NCBI RefSeq assembly: GCF_026250525.1 | Contig: NZ_CP111044.1 | Location: forward strand, 186,001-250,000 | DNA from: Chondrinema litorale | GTDB taxonomy: Bacteria; Bacteroidota; Bacteroidia; Cytophagales; Flammeovirgaceae | Reading direction: 5' to 3' | DNA: 64,000 nt | In this document: positions 1 through 10,536 of the stretch, in pieces | How the letters are laid out: each line of letters opens with the position of its first letter | How positions within the stretch are numbered: the stretch's first letter is position 1 | Notes under the pieces: generated by a model | Told to the model about the DNA's origin: nothing | Seen by the model: only the letters and a program-made list of their open reading frames with translations | The model's database searches: none | Made by a program: the position numbers and the translations under genes

Positions 1-1
1 T

Positions 2-1267
2 GTGATTATAATATTTTGTGGAATTGTAATAGTGCTGTACGCCATTTTTGGAGGTTTATGGGCAGTTTTACTAACAGATGTATTGCAGTTTGTTATTTTG
101 ATGATTGCTGTAATTGCTGTTATTCCTTTAGCTCTGAGTAAAATAGGCGGGCTTGGTAGCTTTTTAAATCAAATCGATTCATCTCATTTAACGCCTGTAA
201 ATCAAGAATTTACATGGGTATTTCTCTCAGCTTGGATAGTTATACACATGTTTAAAATTGGTGGAGAATGGGCATTTGTACAAAGGTTTGTTTGTGTTCC
301 AACTCCTGCCGATGCTAAAAAGGCGACCTATTTATTTGCTGTACTTTATTTAGTGAGCCCAATTATATGGATGTTACCACCCATCATTTACAGTGTAGTT
401 GATCCAACAGCAAACTTTGAACAAGCATACATCTTAGCCTGTAAATATGCTTTGCCAGAAGGTATTCTTGGTTTAATGGTCGCTTCAATGTTTGCCGCTA
501 CAGTAAGTATGATCGACTCCGAATTAAATGTTTATGCTGGTGTTTTAACCAAAGATTTTTATAAAAAAATGTTTGAATGTGCTTCTGAAAATGCACAGGT
601 ATTTACAGGTAGACTTTTTACATTTTTACTTGGAGTCTTGGTTACTTGGCTTGCTATTAAAATTCCAGCAATGGGCGGGGCAGAAGATATCATACTTTCC
701 ATAACTGCTCTAGTTGCAGGAGTTACGGTTTTACCTGTACTATGGGGAATGGTTTCCAAGAAATTGAACCAGACTGGAGTTTTAGCTTCTATTCTGATAA
801 GTAGTACTTTAATAATCTGTGTAAAATATGGCTTTATTGCTGTAGATGCTTGGTTTTTAAACTGGTTCGAAACATCTATTCAAACATGGATAATTACTTA
901 TTCAAGAACTATAGAAGCAGTAGCCGGTGTAATTATTCCACTATTTGTTCTAACAATTACTGAGTTTATAATTACTTCCAAGAGTCCCCATTTTATTCAG
1001 ATTAATAATGATGAAATAGATAAATCGCCAATACAAGCCTCTATGTTTCCAGCTAAAATTATGGCAACAGCAATTGGAGTTTTAGGTCTTATCATAATGG
1101 TACTCGCCATCACAGCAGACCAAGACATTATGGTTCAATGGATATTGAGTTTCACTTTGCTTGTGATTAGTGCCATAATATTCTATCTGATAAAACTGAA
1201 GGATAAAAACATGAATCATACTGCCTTAAAAAAAGAAGATGAGGTTCCAGTAAAAATTGAATTCTGA
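2..1267 (+). CDS. Sodium:solute symporter family transporter (N-terminus cut by window edge)
   Basis: The reading frame is open from the first bases, so the gene starts upstream and about a third of the protein (the first few membrane helices) is missing. The visible 421 residues carry about nine hydrophobic helices. The AIFGGLWAVLLTDVLQ stretch near the visible start resembles the TM5 region of SSS-family Na+/solute symporters (I/YGG.. V.. TDV.Q). These proteins import sugars, sugar acids or similar solutes with Na+. It lies 20 bases before an FAD oxidoreductase and upstream of SusC/SusD, so it probably takes up a product of polysaccharide breakdown. The substrate cannot be read from sequence. 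Confidence 0.85.
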   Translation: MIIIFCGIVIVLYAIFGGLWAVLLTDVLQFVILMIAVIAVIPLALSKIGGLGSFLNQIDSSHLTPVNQEFTWVFLSAWIVIHMFKIGGEWAFVQRFVCVPTPADAKKATYLFAVLYLVSPIIWMLPPIIYSVVDPTANFEQAYILACKYALPEGILGLMVASMFAATVSMIDSELNVYAGVLTKDFYKKMFECASENAQVFTGRLFTFLLGVLVTWLAIKIPAMGGAEDIILSITALVAGVTVLPVLWGMVSKKLNQTGVLASILISSTLIICVKYGFIAVDAWFLNWFETSIQTWIITYSRTIEAVAGVIIPLFVLTITEFIITSKSPHFIQINNDEIDKSPIQASMFPAKIMATAIGVLGLIIMVLAITADQDIMVQWILSFTLLVISAIIFYLIKLKDKNMNHTALKKEDEVPVKIEF

Positions 1268-1287
1268 AAAAGAAATATAAATTAATA

Positions 1288-3600
1288 ATGAAAAAGATAA
1301 GCGAGAAATATGAAGTAGTAGTCTGCGGTGGTGGCATGGCAGGGTTTACTGCTGCTGTTGCTGCTGCTAGAATGGGTAGATCGACATGTTTAATTCAAAA
1401 TAGGCCAGTTTTTGGAGGGAATTGTTCATCTGAAATTGGAGTAACTATTCATGGTGCGGCTGCTTTCCATGCCTATGCCAGAGAAACTGGAATTATCTCA
1501 GAATTACTTATTGAAGAACGAGCAACAAACCATGCCGAAATATATGAAAATGGATGGGTAAATAGCGTATGGGATATGGTTTTGTATGATACGGCTGTAA
1601 ATACCGAGCATCTTTCTTTCCATTTGAATACAGAACTAGTTGCTGTAAATATTGATGAAAACAGAAAGATCAAATCTGTATTAGGTAGAGTGATGAGTGC
1701 AGAATTAGAGCTATTAGTTGAAGGTAAAATATTTATTGATTGTACTGGTGACGGAGTAATTGCAGATATGGCAGGTTGCGAATGGAGAATGGGTACAGAA
1801 AGTAAATCTGAGTTTAATGAGATTCATGCTCCAGAAGAAGCAAGTGATGATGTAATGGGAAATTCTATACATTTTCGTACCAGAGATATGGGTAGACTAG
1901 TACCTTATAAAGCTCCAGAGTGGGCGATTAAATACAAAGATGCTAGTTATTTCTACGAGCAAGGTAGAATTCCAAAAGATAAGCGCGGTGGTTTTTGGTG
2001 GTTAGAAATCGGAGTTCCCCATCATACCATTCACGACAACGAAAAAATTAGACACGAATTAACAAGGCATGCATTAGGTGTTTGGGATTGGATGAAAAAC
2101 TATGATCCTGTAATGAAGAAGCAATGCGAAAATTATGCTTTAGATTGGATTGGGCAAGTGCCAGGTAAAAGAGAAAGTAGACGTATTATCGGTGAATATT
2201 TTATGACTGAAAATGATATTCAAGATAAGAAAGTTTTCGAAGATGAGATTGGTTTTGGTGGATGGTTTGTAGACCTGCATACACCGGGTGGTTTGCTGGC
2301 AGAGCATGCAGAACAATCAGCAGCATCAGATGGGGAAGAATATGACACATTTAATGAATATAGTGTAAAATCTTATTGCGGACCATATGGTTTCCCATTA
2401 AGGATATTAATTGCCAGAGATGTTGAAAATCTAATGATGGCAGGTAGAAATATAAGTGCATCTCATGCTGCTTTGGGTACATTGAGAGTAATGGGAACAA
2501 CAGCCTTAATGGGGCAAGCAACCGGAGTTGCTGCTGCTACAGCTTTAATAAATAAAATTTCTATTAAACAAGTACCTACTTTAAATGTGCAGGATGTAAA
2601 GCAGCAACTTTTGCGAGATGGTTGTTTTCTGTTAAACAATAAAAACGAAGACTCAAACGATTTGGCTAGAACTGCTACAATTACAGCGAGCAGCCAAGAA
2701 TTACTTTATGGTGCTGCACCTGAAACTAAAGGTTCGCATGAGGGTTTATTTATTTGGAAAGACCAACCTCAATACAAAAAGGAATCTATAGAAACTCAAA
2801 AAGGACAACCAATTGCAGTTGGTAGTGATAGAATTGATTCAGTTGCAGTTTGTTTAACCAATCTTACAGATCATATTCAAAAAGTTGAAGCCTTTATCTT
2901 TCCAATTTCTAATATTTGGGATTATCGAGTTAGACCTGCTAAACCTATTGCTACAACTACTCTAAATGTACCGGTTGGTAAAAATATTTGGATATACTGG
3001 GATGTAAATCTGGATAAAAATAATGGTTTGCCTATTGACTCATTTATTAGGTTAGACTTAGCTGCAAATTCGAATTTGGAGTGGAAAGAAGCCGGATGTA
3101 TTATTCCGGGTCATACTGCCATGTATCAGATTGGAGAGGATAAAATGCGCAGGTTCAATAATGGCTCCACACTTAGTTTTAAAGTGCATCCTGGTCAAGA
3201 TTGTTTTAAACCTAGTAATATTATTAGTGGTATTACAAGACCTTTTCAATATACCAACCTTTGGGTGTCAGATAAAAATTTGCCATTAGATCAATGGATA
3301 GAATTGAGTTGGAATTCGCCTAAAAAAGTATCTCAAATAGAGCTTACTTTTCCAGGACACTTGCTTAGAGAGTTGCATGCCTATTCGCCATTTTATAGAG
3401 ATCCTCAATGCCCAAAAGATTATGAGATTTGGGGCTTTTCAGACAATGAATGGGAAAAGCTCTTATCTATAAAAGACAATTATCAGAGACAAAGAAAGCA
3501 TCTAATTGCTTCATCCAAAGCATATTCAAAAATTAAAGTGATTATAAATTCAACCAATGGTGATCCAGCAGCTCAGATTTATGAAATCAGAATTTACTAG
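1288..3600 (+). CDS. FAD-dependent oxidoreductase with C-terminal beta-sandwich-like region
   Basis: 770 residues. The N-terminus has a dinucleotide-binding fold: VVVCGGGMAGFTAAVAAARMG at residues 10-30, followed by a FGGNCSSEIG segment typical of the FAD_oxidored family (PF12831) common in polysaccharide loci. A second flavin-contact region, MMAGRNISASHAALGTLRVM, lies near residue 390. Beyond about residue 470 the protein continues with a long non-Rossmann extension ending in a discoidin-like region (LPLDQWIELSW, QIELTFPGHLL). No obvious signal peptide is visible. It follows the symporter by 20 bases, so both are probably co-transcribed. The substrate is unknown; oxidation of a sugar or of a polysaccharide-derived acid is plausible. 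Confidence 0.8.
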   Translation: MKKISEKYEVVVCGGGMAGFTAAVAAARMGRSTCLIQNRPVFGGNCSSEIGVTIHGAAAFHAYARETGIISELLIEERATNHAEIYENGWVNSVWDMVLYDTAVNTEHLSFHLNTELVAVNIDENRKIKSVLGRVMSAELELLVEGKIFIDCTGDGVIADMAGCEWRMGTESKSEFNEIHAPEEASDDVMGNSIHFRTRDMGRLVPYKAPEWAIKYKDASYFYEQGRIPKDKRGGFWWLEIGVPHHTIHDNEKIRHELTRHALGVWDWMKNYDPVMKKQCENYALDWIGQVPGKRESRRIIGEYFMTENDIQDKKVFEDEIGFGGWFVDLHTPGGLLAEHAEQSAASDGEEYDTFNEYSVKSYCGPYGFPLRILIARDVENLMMAGRNISASHAALGTLRVMGTTALMGQATGVAAATALINKISIKQVPTLNVQDVKQQLLRDGCFLLNNKNEDSNDLARTATITASSQELLYGAAPETKGSHEGLFIWKDQPQYKKESIETQKGQPIAVGSDRIDSVAVCLTNLTDHIQKVEAFIFPISNIWDYRVRPAKPIATTTLNVPVGKNIWIYWDVNLDKNNGLPIDSFIRLDLAANSNLEWKEAGCIIPGHTAMYQIGEDKMRRFNNGSTLSFKVHPGQDCFKPSNIISGITRPFQYTNLWVSDKNLPLDQWIELSWNSPKKVSQIELTFPGHLLRELHAYSPFYRDPQCPKDYEIWGFSDNEWEKLLSIKDNYQRQRKHLIASSKAYSKIKVIINSTNGDPAAQIYEIRIY

Positions 3601-3642
3601 CCTACATCTCCCTTAACAACAACATTTTTTAAGAATGCTCAA

Positions 3643-5583
3643 ATGAAACAGACAACATATTTTATAATTTTACTTTTAGCATTACTCATTATTTCTTGTA
3701 ATCGGCAAGAGACAAACTTAATTGAAAGTAAAGTTGATGCTGAGATTCAAATCTTAATCGATAAGTACAAGCAGACAGTTTGGGGAATCGGTTTTGAAAT
3801 ACAGAGTGATGCAATTGGCTCTGGCAATACAGGTTTACCAGAAGAAACACATGCTGTTCCTCATGATCTAACTCTTTCTGAAAGAAAGAGACTATCTGAA
3901 GAAATGCTTAAGGGTTTCAGGTATTGTAGAATTGCTGGCGGATTATATTGGAGAGGTTTGGATGATGAGAAAAAGTATCTTGAACCAAGGTGGCCAGAGC
4001 AGTTAAAAGAGATCAAACAGATGATGGAATGGGCAGGTGTAGAAGGAGTTTCTTTAGAATATTGGTCTCCAGCTCCATATTGGAAAGCTAACAACAGTTA
4101 TTTAGGTTCGGCAGATAAACAAGTATATAACACTCTTAGGTGTTTTGGCCCCGATTTCGATAAAGACCCTGTTTATAAAGGAGATACATCCAAGTTTCTC
4201 GTAGACTTTGCCGAAGCTTGTGTTCGTGATATTCAAACTCTGAAGAAAGCAGGAATTAAAACAAGTATCTGGGGAATGCAAAACGAACCTTGGGTAACAA
4301 ATAATCTACAATATTCTACTTGTAAATACTATTCTGCTTCAGATTATATAAAGGCATATACTGCAAGTGCTAAAGCTGTGAGAGAGTTTGATGAGGATAT
4401 ATTATTAATTTCTGATACCGAGGGAGGTTTTCCTAAAAAGATTGCCGAAGGTATGCATATTAAAGAAGTTGCAGATTTGGTAGATGCTTATGTTATTCAT
4501 ACTGTTGGTTGGGATTCAGAGTCTATCACTGGTATTCATAAAAAAATCACTTCTGAATTACCAAAAAGACCTTGGTTCCAAAATGAGTATGAATACCTAT
4601 CTGGCGGTGCAACTCCAGAAAGATGCTTGAATACAGTTCAACATATTATGAATTCCTTCCAGTTAGGTGAAAATCCTACTTGGTTTTGGATTCACGCTCT
4701 TAAACCATTTAAGAATGCAGAGGCTAGTGGTTATTCTCTCGGGTTTTGGAAATCTTTAAATGATAAAGGAGGTCATTCTATTGAAAAAAGATATGAGCGA
4801 TGGATAAAAGGACCAGAAATAAGCGGCTTACCAGTAGGTTTTGACCAAATGGAGTATATAAATGTACAAAGACCTTCAGAAAAAGAACCTGGTTTAAATT
4901 TCAGTTTTAATGTAAATCAGCCTGTTACAGCTTATCTGTTAGTTGAAGATAAAGGCAATTACAAGTTAGCAGATGGTTGGGAAAAAACAGATTTGAAAAT
5001 TAGGCGAGATGGATGTGAAGATATTATTTACAAGAAAAATCTTGCTGCTGGAAAACATGAATTGCCTGCTCATAATGGTAAAGAAAATGAAATTTATGGA
5101 GTTCCTCATGCTTGTTTCATTGCTGGGTCAGCTCCCAAAACGCTTATAGTTGAAGTAGGAGTAAATAGTCCAATTAGAATCCTGTCTGAAGCTATAAAGT
5201 TGGAAAAAGCAGCCGCAGACTTAAAACCCGGACATTGGTTTTTTAACGATTACAACTGGAATGCAGTAGGTAGTTTTGTAAAACATATGCCTTGGGATAG
5301 TAAGGTAATCGACATTGATGAAGATGCATATAACAAAGATGCTAGGGTCTTAGTTTTTGAAAAGCCAAATGGTAAAAGAACCATAGTTGTCTCTAATAGA
5401 AGTGGCAAAGATTACACTTTTAAACTCAATACATCTCTTAAAGAATCATCTTGGAAAGGATACAGATATACTCCTTGGGAAAGAGGAGAAGATACAATGG
5501 GTAAAGAATTAAATGTAAAAGAAGGAGCGATTTTTTCAACTATTTTACCTCATTTATCCTGGGAGTTCTGGGAAGAAGTTTAA
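3643..5583 (+). CDS. Lipoprotein glycoside hydrolase, clan GH-A (GH30-like)
   Basis: 646 residues with a lipoprotein signal: a hydrophobic helix then LIISC, lipid-accepting Cys19. A TIM-barrel hydrolase is indicated by WGMQNEPW with Glu215 as likely acid/base and PWFQNEYEYL with Glu315 as likely nucleophile; this NEP/NEY pair about 100 residues apart is typical of clan GH-A. The C-terminal part (residues about 420-646) looks like beta-sandwich domains, as in GH30 enzymes. It lies between the FAD oxidoreductase and SusC in the same direction. It probably acts on the cell surface or in the periplasm on an oligosaccharide. Assignment to GH30 rather than another GH-A family is tentative. Confidence 0.75.
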   Translation: MKQTTYFIILLLALLIISCNRQETNLIESKVDAEIQILIDKYKQTVWGIGFEIQSDAIGSGNTGLPEETHAVPHDLTLSERKRLSEEMLKGFRYCRIAGGLYWRGLDDEKKYLEPRWPEQLKEIKQMMEWAGVEGVSLEYWSPAPYWKANNSYLGSADKQVYNTLRCFGPDFDKDPVYKGDTSKFLVDFAEACVRDIQTLKKAGIKTSIWGMQNEPWVTNNLQYSTCKYYSASDYIKAYTASAKAVREFDEDILLISDTEGGFPKKIAEGMHIKEVADLVDAYVIHTVGWDSESITGIHKKITSELPKRPWFQNEYEYLSGGATPERCLNTVQHIMNSFQLGENPTWFWIHALKPFKNAEASGYSLGFWKSLNDKGGHSIEKRYERWIKGPEISGLPVGFDQMEYINVQRPSEKEPGLNFSFNVNQPVTAYLLVEDKGNYKLADGWEKTDLKIRRDGCEDIIYKKNLAAGKHELPAHNGKENEIYGVPHACFIAGSAPKTLIVEVGVNSPIRILSEAIKLEKAAADLKPGHWFFNDYNWNAVGSFVKHMPWDSKVIDIDEDAYNKDARVLVFEKPNGKRTIVVSNRSGKDYTFKLNTSLKESSWKGYRYTPWERGEDTMGKELNVKEGAIFSTILPHLSWEFWEEV

Positions 5584-5619
5584 GCCAATTGAATATAAAA
5601 CCCAAATACAATAATACTT

Positions 5620-8600
5620 ATGAAAATGAAAAAAAATTACCTATCTAGGCTGGCTTTGCTGTATTTAATTAAATATCCACGCCGCCAAAATTTTATTGTT
5701 TTGTCAAATCTTCTGTTGCTATTAGCAGTTCTGCCAAGCTTATATGCTAATGCGGACATTCATAAGAGTGTACATAACAATGTGCAGTCAATTCAACAAA
5801 AGGTGACTATCTCAGGAACCGTGATGGATGATACTGATAATCCGGTTGTGGGAGTAACTATTCTTGAAAAGGGGACAACGAATGGAACGACTACAGATTT
5901 AGATGGTAAATATTTGATTTCTGTAAATGAAAATGCCACTCTAATTTTTTCCTCGATTGGTTATGTAAATCAAGAAATACAACTTAGCAGTCAGTCTGTA
6001 TTAAATGTAATTTTGGAAACAGACATCTCTCAGTTAGAAGAAGTTGTGGTGGTTGGTTATGGTGTTTCTAAAAAGAAAGATCTTACAGGCTCTGTGGGAG
6101 TTATAGAAGGTAAAAACATTGCAGAAAGACAAACCACACAAATATCCCAAGCTTTGCAAGGAACTATGTCTGGTGTAATGGTTACAAGAGATAATAGTGG
6201 TCCTGGAGCAACAGCAACTATTAGAATTAGAGGTATTACTACTATTGGTGCCAACGATCCTCTAGTAATTATGGATGGTGTACCTATTAGAAATCTTAAT
6301 GATGTAAACCCTAATGATGTTGAAAGTATATCTGTTTTAAAAGATGCTGCTTCAGCTTCAATTTATGGTTCAAGAGCAGCAGCAGGGGTTATTTTGATTA
6401 CTACCAAAAGAGCTAAAAACGGAGAAAGTAAAATTACTTATAGTTATGAGTATGGCATAGATAAACCTACTCGACTACCTGAGTTTGTTAATGCACAAAG
6501 ATATTTGGAAATGGCCAACGAACTTAGGTGGAATGATAGTGGAAATGGAACAAATGAATATCCAACTTATACACAAGATGTGGTTGAAAATTATTATGCT
6601 CTCAATGCCGATAATCCAGATTTATATCCACTGACTGATTGGACAGATTTAATTTTTAACGATTATGCTCCAAGGCAAAGTCATGATTTGCGAATTACTG
6701 CTGGTACAGATAAAATTAGAACTTCTGCTTCATTTGGTTATGATAAAATTGATGCAATTTATGATCACAGAACCTATGAGCGTCTCACTTTTAGGATCAA
6801 TAATGATATAAAAATCAACAAATTAATTTCAGCTGATCTTGACCTAAATTATAAAAGAACTATTTCTAAAGAACCTATTATTAACCCGATATCAAGAGCT
6901 AGAATTGCCTCACCGATCTATGCAGCAACTTGGTCTGATGGTAGAATAGCAGAAGGTAAGCAAGGAGAAAATGTCTATGCAAGATTACACGAAGGAGGTT
7001 TTTCTGATGGTTGGTACAATGTAATTGGTGGTAAAGCAGCATTAAACATTACTCCTTTAAATGGATTAAAACTTTCGGCTGTAGTTGCACCTATTTTGAG
7101 TTTCGATAAAGGTAAATCATTTAGTAAAAAGATTGCTTGGTATCAATATAATAATCCATCAGCATTTGGAGGGTACATTGCAGATGCTGGCACTACAGAC
7201 TTATCTGAAAGCAGAAATGATGCATTCCAAATTACTTCTCAGTTTCTGGTGAATTACGATAGGTCATTTGGCATGCATAACTTTAAGGTAGTTGGTGGCT
7301 ATGAAAGTTTTTATTCTTTTACCGAAAATCTAAGTGCAGGTAGAAATCAGTACGAATTAACATCTTTTCCTTATCTAGACTTAGGACCATTAGATTACAG
7401 AACTAATGCTGGAAGTGCTTATGAAAATGCTTATCAATCTTATTTTGGACGTATTATTTATAATTACGATAATCGTTATTTAATTCAAGCAAATGTAAGA
7501 ACTGATGGTTCTTCTAGATTCCACGAAGATTACAGATGGGGAGTTTTCCCTTCTGTTTCATTAGGTTGGGTAGTAACAGAAGAAGACTTTTTAAATGCAA
7601 ATCCGACTTTGTCATTCTTAAAGCTTAGAGCTTCTTATGGTACTTTAGGTAATGAGAGAATCGGTAATTATCCTTATCAATCATCACTTAGTTTTAGCAA
7701 TGCACTTTTCTACGAAGGTAATGATATCGTATCTGTAAATACAGCCGCACAAGTGTCATATGCTTTAGAAAGCATTAGCTGGGAAACTACTAAATCTTAT
7801 AATGTTGGTTTTGATCTTGGTTTCTTCGACGATAAATTAAAAGCTACAGCAGACTTCTATAAGAAAACTACCGAAGATATGTTGCTAGAGCTATTTATCC
7901 CTCTAAATATCGGTTACGAAAGTCCGCAACAAAATGCTGGAGATATGTATACAAAAGGTTGGGAGATTGATCTAGGTTGGTCAGACCAAGTGGGAGATTT
8001 TAATTATTCAATCTCAGCAAATTTATCAGATTCTAGGTCTATAATGGGCAGCTTAGATGGTACAGAGTTTTTAGGAGATCAGATAAAAATTGAAGGCAGT
8101 GAGTTTAACGAATGGTACGGTTATCAGTCTGATGGTATTTATCAAACTCAAGATGAAGTAGATAATTCTTCTGTGATTAGCTCTTCAACCAAGCCCGGTG
8201 ATATTAAATATCTAGACATTAGTGGACCAGAAGGTGAGCCTGATGGTCTTATCTCTCCTGAGTTCGACCGAGTTCCACTTGGAGGTTCATTACCAAGATA
8301 TATTTATGGTGGTAATATAAACTTAGGTTACAAAGGCATCGATTTTTCGCTTACATTTCAAGGTGTAGGAAAACAAAATAGCAGAATTCAGCAAAGAATG
8401 GTTGAGCCACTTCCAGAAAACTGGGGTAATGTTCCTGCAATTTATGAGGCCAGTTATTGGAGTTTATACAATACTGAAGCTCAGAATAGGAGTGTAACTT
8501 ATCCGAGATTGAGCAGAAACAGTTTAGGAAACAATTATACCATGTCAGATTTTTGGATGTTCAACGGTTCTTATTTCCGTCTTAAAAATGTTACATTGGG

Positions 8601-8775
8601 TTATACGCTGCCATCTATTTGGACAGATAAATTATCTGTAAGTAATGTTCGCTTTTATGGTTCTGTCTCAGACTTGTTTTCCATTGATAAATTTCCTCAA
8701 GGCTGGGATCCTGAGTCATCTACAGGCAATTACATAACAACCTCTTATGTAATGGGCGTTTCTATCAACCTTTAA
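5620..8775 (+). CDS. SusC/RagA family TonB-dependent outer-membrane transporter
   Basis: 1051 residues. After an unusually long N-terminus with a hydrophobic segment at about residues 25-45 comes a carboxypeptidase-regulatory-like domain (SGTVMDDTDNPVVGVTI.. TTDLDGKY, about 64-140). Next is the SusC junction motif LEEVVVVGYG, the plug (IRIRGI.. PLVIMDGVP.. VLKDAASASIYGSRAA.. GVILITTK), and a 22-strand-type barrel ending in aromatic/Leu (GVSINL). It forms the channel of a SusCD glycan importer with the SusD encoded 6 bases downstream. There is no N-terminal STN domain, so it is not expected to signal directly to an anti-sigma factor, unlike the second SusC in this window. Confidence 0.95.
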   Translation: MKMKKNYLSRLALLYLIKYPRRQNFIVLSNLLLLLAVLPSLYANADIHKSVHNNVQSIQQKVTISGTVMDDTDNPVVGVTILEKGTTNGTTTDLDGKYLISVNENATLIFSSIGYVNQEIQLSSQSVLNVILETDISQLEEVVVVGYGVSKKKDLTGSVGVIEGKNIAERQTTQISQALQGTMSGVMVTRDNSGPGATATIRIRGITTIGANDPLVIMDGVPIRNLNDVNPNDVESISVLKDAASASIYGSRAAAGVILITTKRAKNGESKITYSYEYGIDKPTRLPEFVNAQRYLEMANELRWNDSGNGTNEYPTYTQDVVENYYALNADNPDLYPLTDWTDLIFNDYAPRQSHDLRITAGTDKIRTSASFGYDKIDAIYDHRTYERLTFRINNDIKINKLISADLDLNYKRTISKEPIINPISRARIASPIYAATWSDGRIAEGKQGENVYARLHEGGFSDGWYNVIGGKAALNITPLNGLKLSAVVAPILSFDKGKSFSKKIAWYQYNNPSAFGGYIADAGTTDLSESRNDAFQITSQFLVNYDRSFGMHNFKVVGGYESFYSFTENLSAGRNQYELTSFPYLDLGPLDYRTNAGSAYENAYQSYFGRIIYNYDNRYLIQANVRTDGSSRFHEDYRWGVFPSVSLGWVVTEEDFLNANPTLSFLKLRASYGTLGNERIGNYPYQSSLSFSNALFYEGNDIVSVNTAAQVSYALESISWETTKSYNVGFDLGFFDDKLKATADFYKKTTEDMLLELFIPLNIGYESPQQNAGDMYTKGWEIDLGWSDQVGDFNYSISANLSDSRSIMGSLDGTEFLGDQIKIEGSEFNEWYGYQSDGIYQTQDEVDNSSVISSSTKPGDIKYLDISGPEGEPDGLISPEFDRVPLGGSLPRYIYGGNINLGYKGIDFSLTFQGVGKQNSRIQQRMVEPLPENWGNVPAIYEASYWSLYNTEAQNRSVTYPRLSRNSLGNNYTMSDFWMFNGSYFRLKNVTLGYTLPSIWTDKLSVSNVRFYGSVSDLFSIDKFPQGWDPESSTGNYITTSYVMGVSINL

Positions 8776-8781
8776 ATCCAC

Positions 8782-10491
8782 ATGAAAATGAAAAAGTATA
8801 TAAAATATCTATCAATAACTCTGATGACATTGCTTTACTCAAGTTGTACAGAACTTGATTTAAATCCACTATCAGAAGGTTCGAGTGCGAATTGGTACAA
8901 CAATGAAGAAGAAGTGGTTATGGCTTTAAACGATCTATATCGTAGTTATTTATGGTATAAAGATGATGATGCATTTACAGACGATTGGACGAGCCGCGAA
9001 GCGCTTTCTACTGTAACCAATGCGACAGTAAATAGCGAGTGGAGTTGGTCTGGTAGTTTATGGTTAAATTGTTATAAAGGAATTACCAGAGCAAATACCA
9101 TTATCTCTAATATTGATAGAGCGGCTGATAATTTAACACAAGAGCAAATGGATGTATATATTGCTGAAGCAAAGTTTGTAAGAGCTACCATGTATTCATT
9201 TTTAGTTGCACGATTTGGAGATGTGGTTTTATATACTGAAGTACCAGAGTTAGATGAGGCTTTTAACGTAAGTCGAACTGACAAGTCTGAAGTATTAGAT
9301 TTGGTTTATAGTGATTATGATGCAGCAATTACCGTATTACCAGAAACTTATGGTTCTAGTGAGTTAAGGAGAGCAACCAAAGGTGCAGCTTTAGCTTTAA
9401 AGGCAAGAATTGCACTTTATATGGAAGACTGGCAAGTCGCAAAAGATGCTGCCAAAGCATGTATGGATTTAAGCATTTACAGCCTTCACGAAGATTATGG
9501 AACTTACTTTTTCCCAGAAACAAAAAATTCTGTTGAGACAATTTTCTCTTTGCCAAGATCAGTTGAATTAAATGAGCAATTGGGTATTAACTATCCTGTA
9601 AAAGCAACTATAACTAGAAATGCTGGGGGATGGTCTGCTTATAATCCATCTTGGGATTTATTATTTGCTTATTTATGTACAGATGGATTACCTGTAGATG
9701 AATCTCCATTGTTTGATCCATTAAATCCATTTGAAAATAGAGACCCACGTCTTTTGGAAACTGTTGTACCTTTCCATTCTGAGCATTTGGGTTTTATATA
9801 TGAGCCGCATCCAGACTCAGTAGAGATTTTGAATGTAAATACTGGAGATTATGTAACGAATAACGATACCAGAACAAATACACAGTTTGCAGCTTATAAT
9901 GGTTTAGTATGGAAGAAAGGTGTAACCACAGATTGGTCAGACGATCTAAATACCGATCCTGATGAAATAGTTATTAGATACGCAGAAGTTTTGTTGACTT
10001 ATGCAGAAGCCAGCATAGAACTCAACCAAATTGATGAATCTGTTTTAGAAACTATAAATATGGTGAGAGCCAGAGCTTATGGTGCTGATCTTAGTAGTGT
10101 TGATAGTTATCCAATGGTCGAAATGCAATCTCAAGAAGCACTTAGAAAGACATTGCGAATAGAACGAAGAATGGAGTTTGCCAAAGAGGGTATGCGATAC
10201 ATGGATATCATTAGATGGAATTTAGCTGAAAAGGTTTTGAATAAGAATATCTACGGAATGCTTGATCCAGATGAGCTAAGAGAGAAAGTTGTAAATCAAG
10301 GGCTTTGGTTCTTTCCTGAAACTCCAGAAGTTGATGAAGATGGAATAGTTAACCTTGATCCTATTTTTGAAAAAGGGCTTATTAAACTGTTAGCAGATAG
10401 AGATTTTGATGGCACTAAGCAATATCTATGGCCTATTCCGGCACAAGAAATTATTGCTAATAGCAACCTACAGCAAAACCCAAATTATTAA
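8782..10491 (+). CDS. SusD/RagB family glycan-binding lipoprotein
   Basis: 569 residues. Lipoprotein signal ends LYSSC with Cys22 as the lipid anchor. The N-terminal TPR-like SusD region includes CYKGITRANTIISNID and AEAKFVRATMYSFLVARFGDV, and the C-terminal SusD domain includes VIRYAEVLLTYAEASIEL and IERRMEFAKEGMRYMDIIRW, all standard for the family. It binds glycan at the cell surface as a lid on the SusC transporter encoded immediately upstream (gap 6 bases). The two are surely co-transcribed. A strong hairpin follows the stop codon. Confidence 0.95.
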   Translation: MKMKKYIKYLSITLMTLLYSSCTELDLNPLSEGSSANWYNNEEEVVMALNDLYRSYLWYKDDDAFTDDWTSREALSTVTNATVNSEWSWSGSLWLNCYKGITRANTIISNIDRAADNLTQEQMDVYIAEAKFVRATMYSFLVARFGDVVLYTEVPELDEAFNVSRTDKSEVLDLVYSDYDAAITVLPETYGSSELRRATKGAALALKARIALYMEDWQVAKDAAKACMDLSIYSLHEDYGTYFFPETKNSVETIFSLPRSVELNEQLGINYPVKATITRNAGGWSAYNPSWDLLFAYLCTDGLPVDESPLFDPLNPFENRDPRLLETVVPFHSEHLGFIYEPHPDSVEILNVNTGDYVTNNDTRTNTQFAAYNGLVWKKGVTTDWSDDLNTDPDEIVIRYAEVLLTYAEASIELNQIDESVLETINMVRARAYGADLSSVDSYPMVEMQSQEALRKTLRIERRMEFAKEGMRYMDIIRWNLAEKVLNKNIYGMLDPDELREKVVNQGLWFFPETPEVDEDGIVNLDPIFEKGLIKLLADRDFDGTKQYLWPIPAQEIIANSNLQQNPNY

Positions 10492-10498
10492 TAGTCAA

Positions 10499-10523
10499 AT
10501 GGGCTGTGTTTTTTGCAGCCCAT
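10499..10523. terminator. Hairpin between SusD and sulfatase genes
   Basis: Perfect 8-bp inverted repeat ATGGGCTG / CAGCCCAT with a 9-base T-rich loop, starting 8 bases after the SusD stop and ending 13 bases before the sulfatase start. No T-tract follows, so it may attenuate transcription or protect the SusCD part of the message rather than stop transcription fully. Confidence 0.5.
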
Positions 10524-10536
10524 CATTTCATTCATC

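Noticed and set aside
10513..10536. TTG start extending the sulfatase by eight residues
   Set aside because: The extension lies in the hairpin between SusD and the sulfatase and would precede a normal signal peptide; ATG 10537 is preferred.
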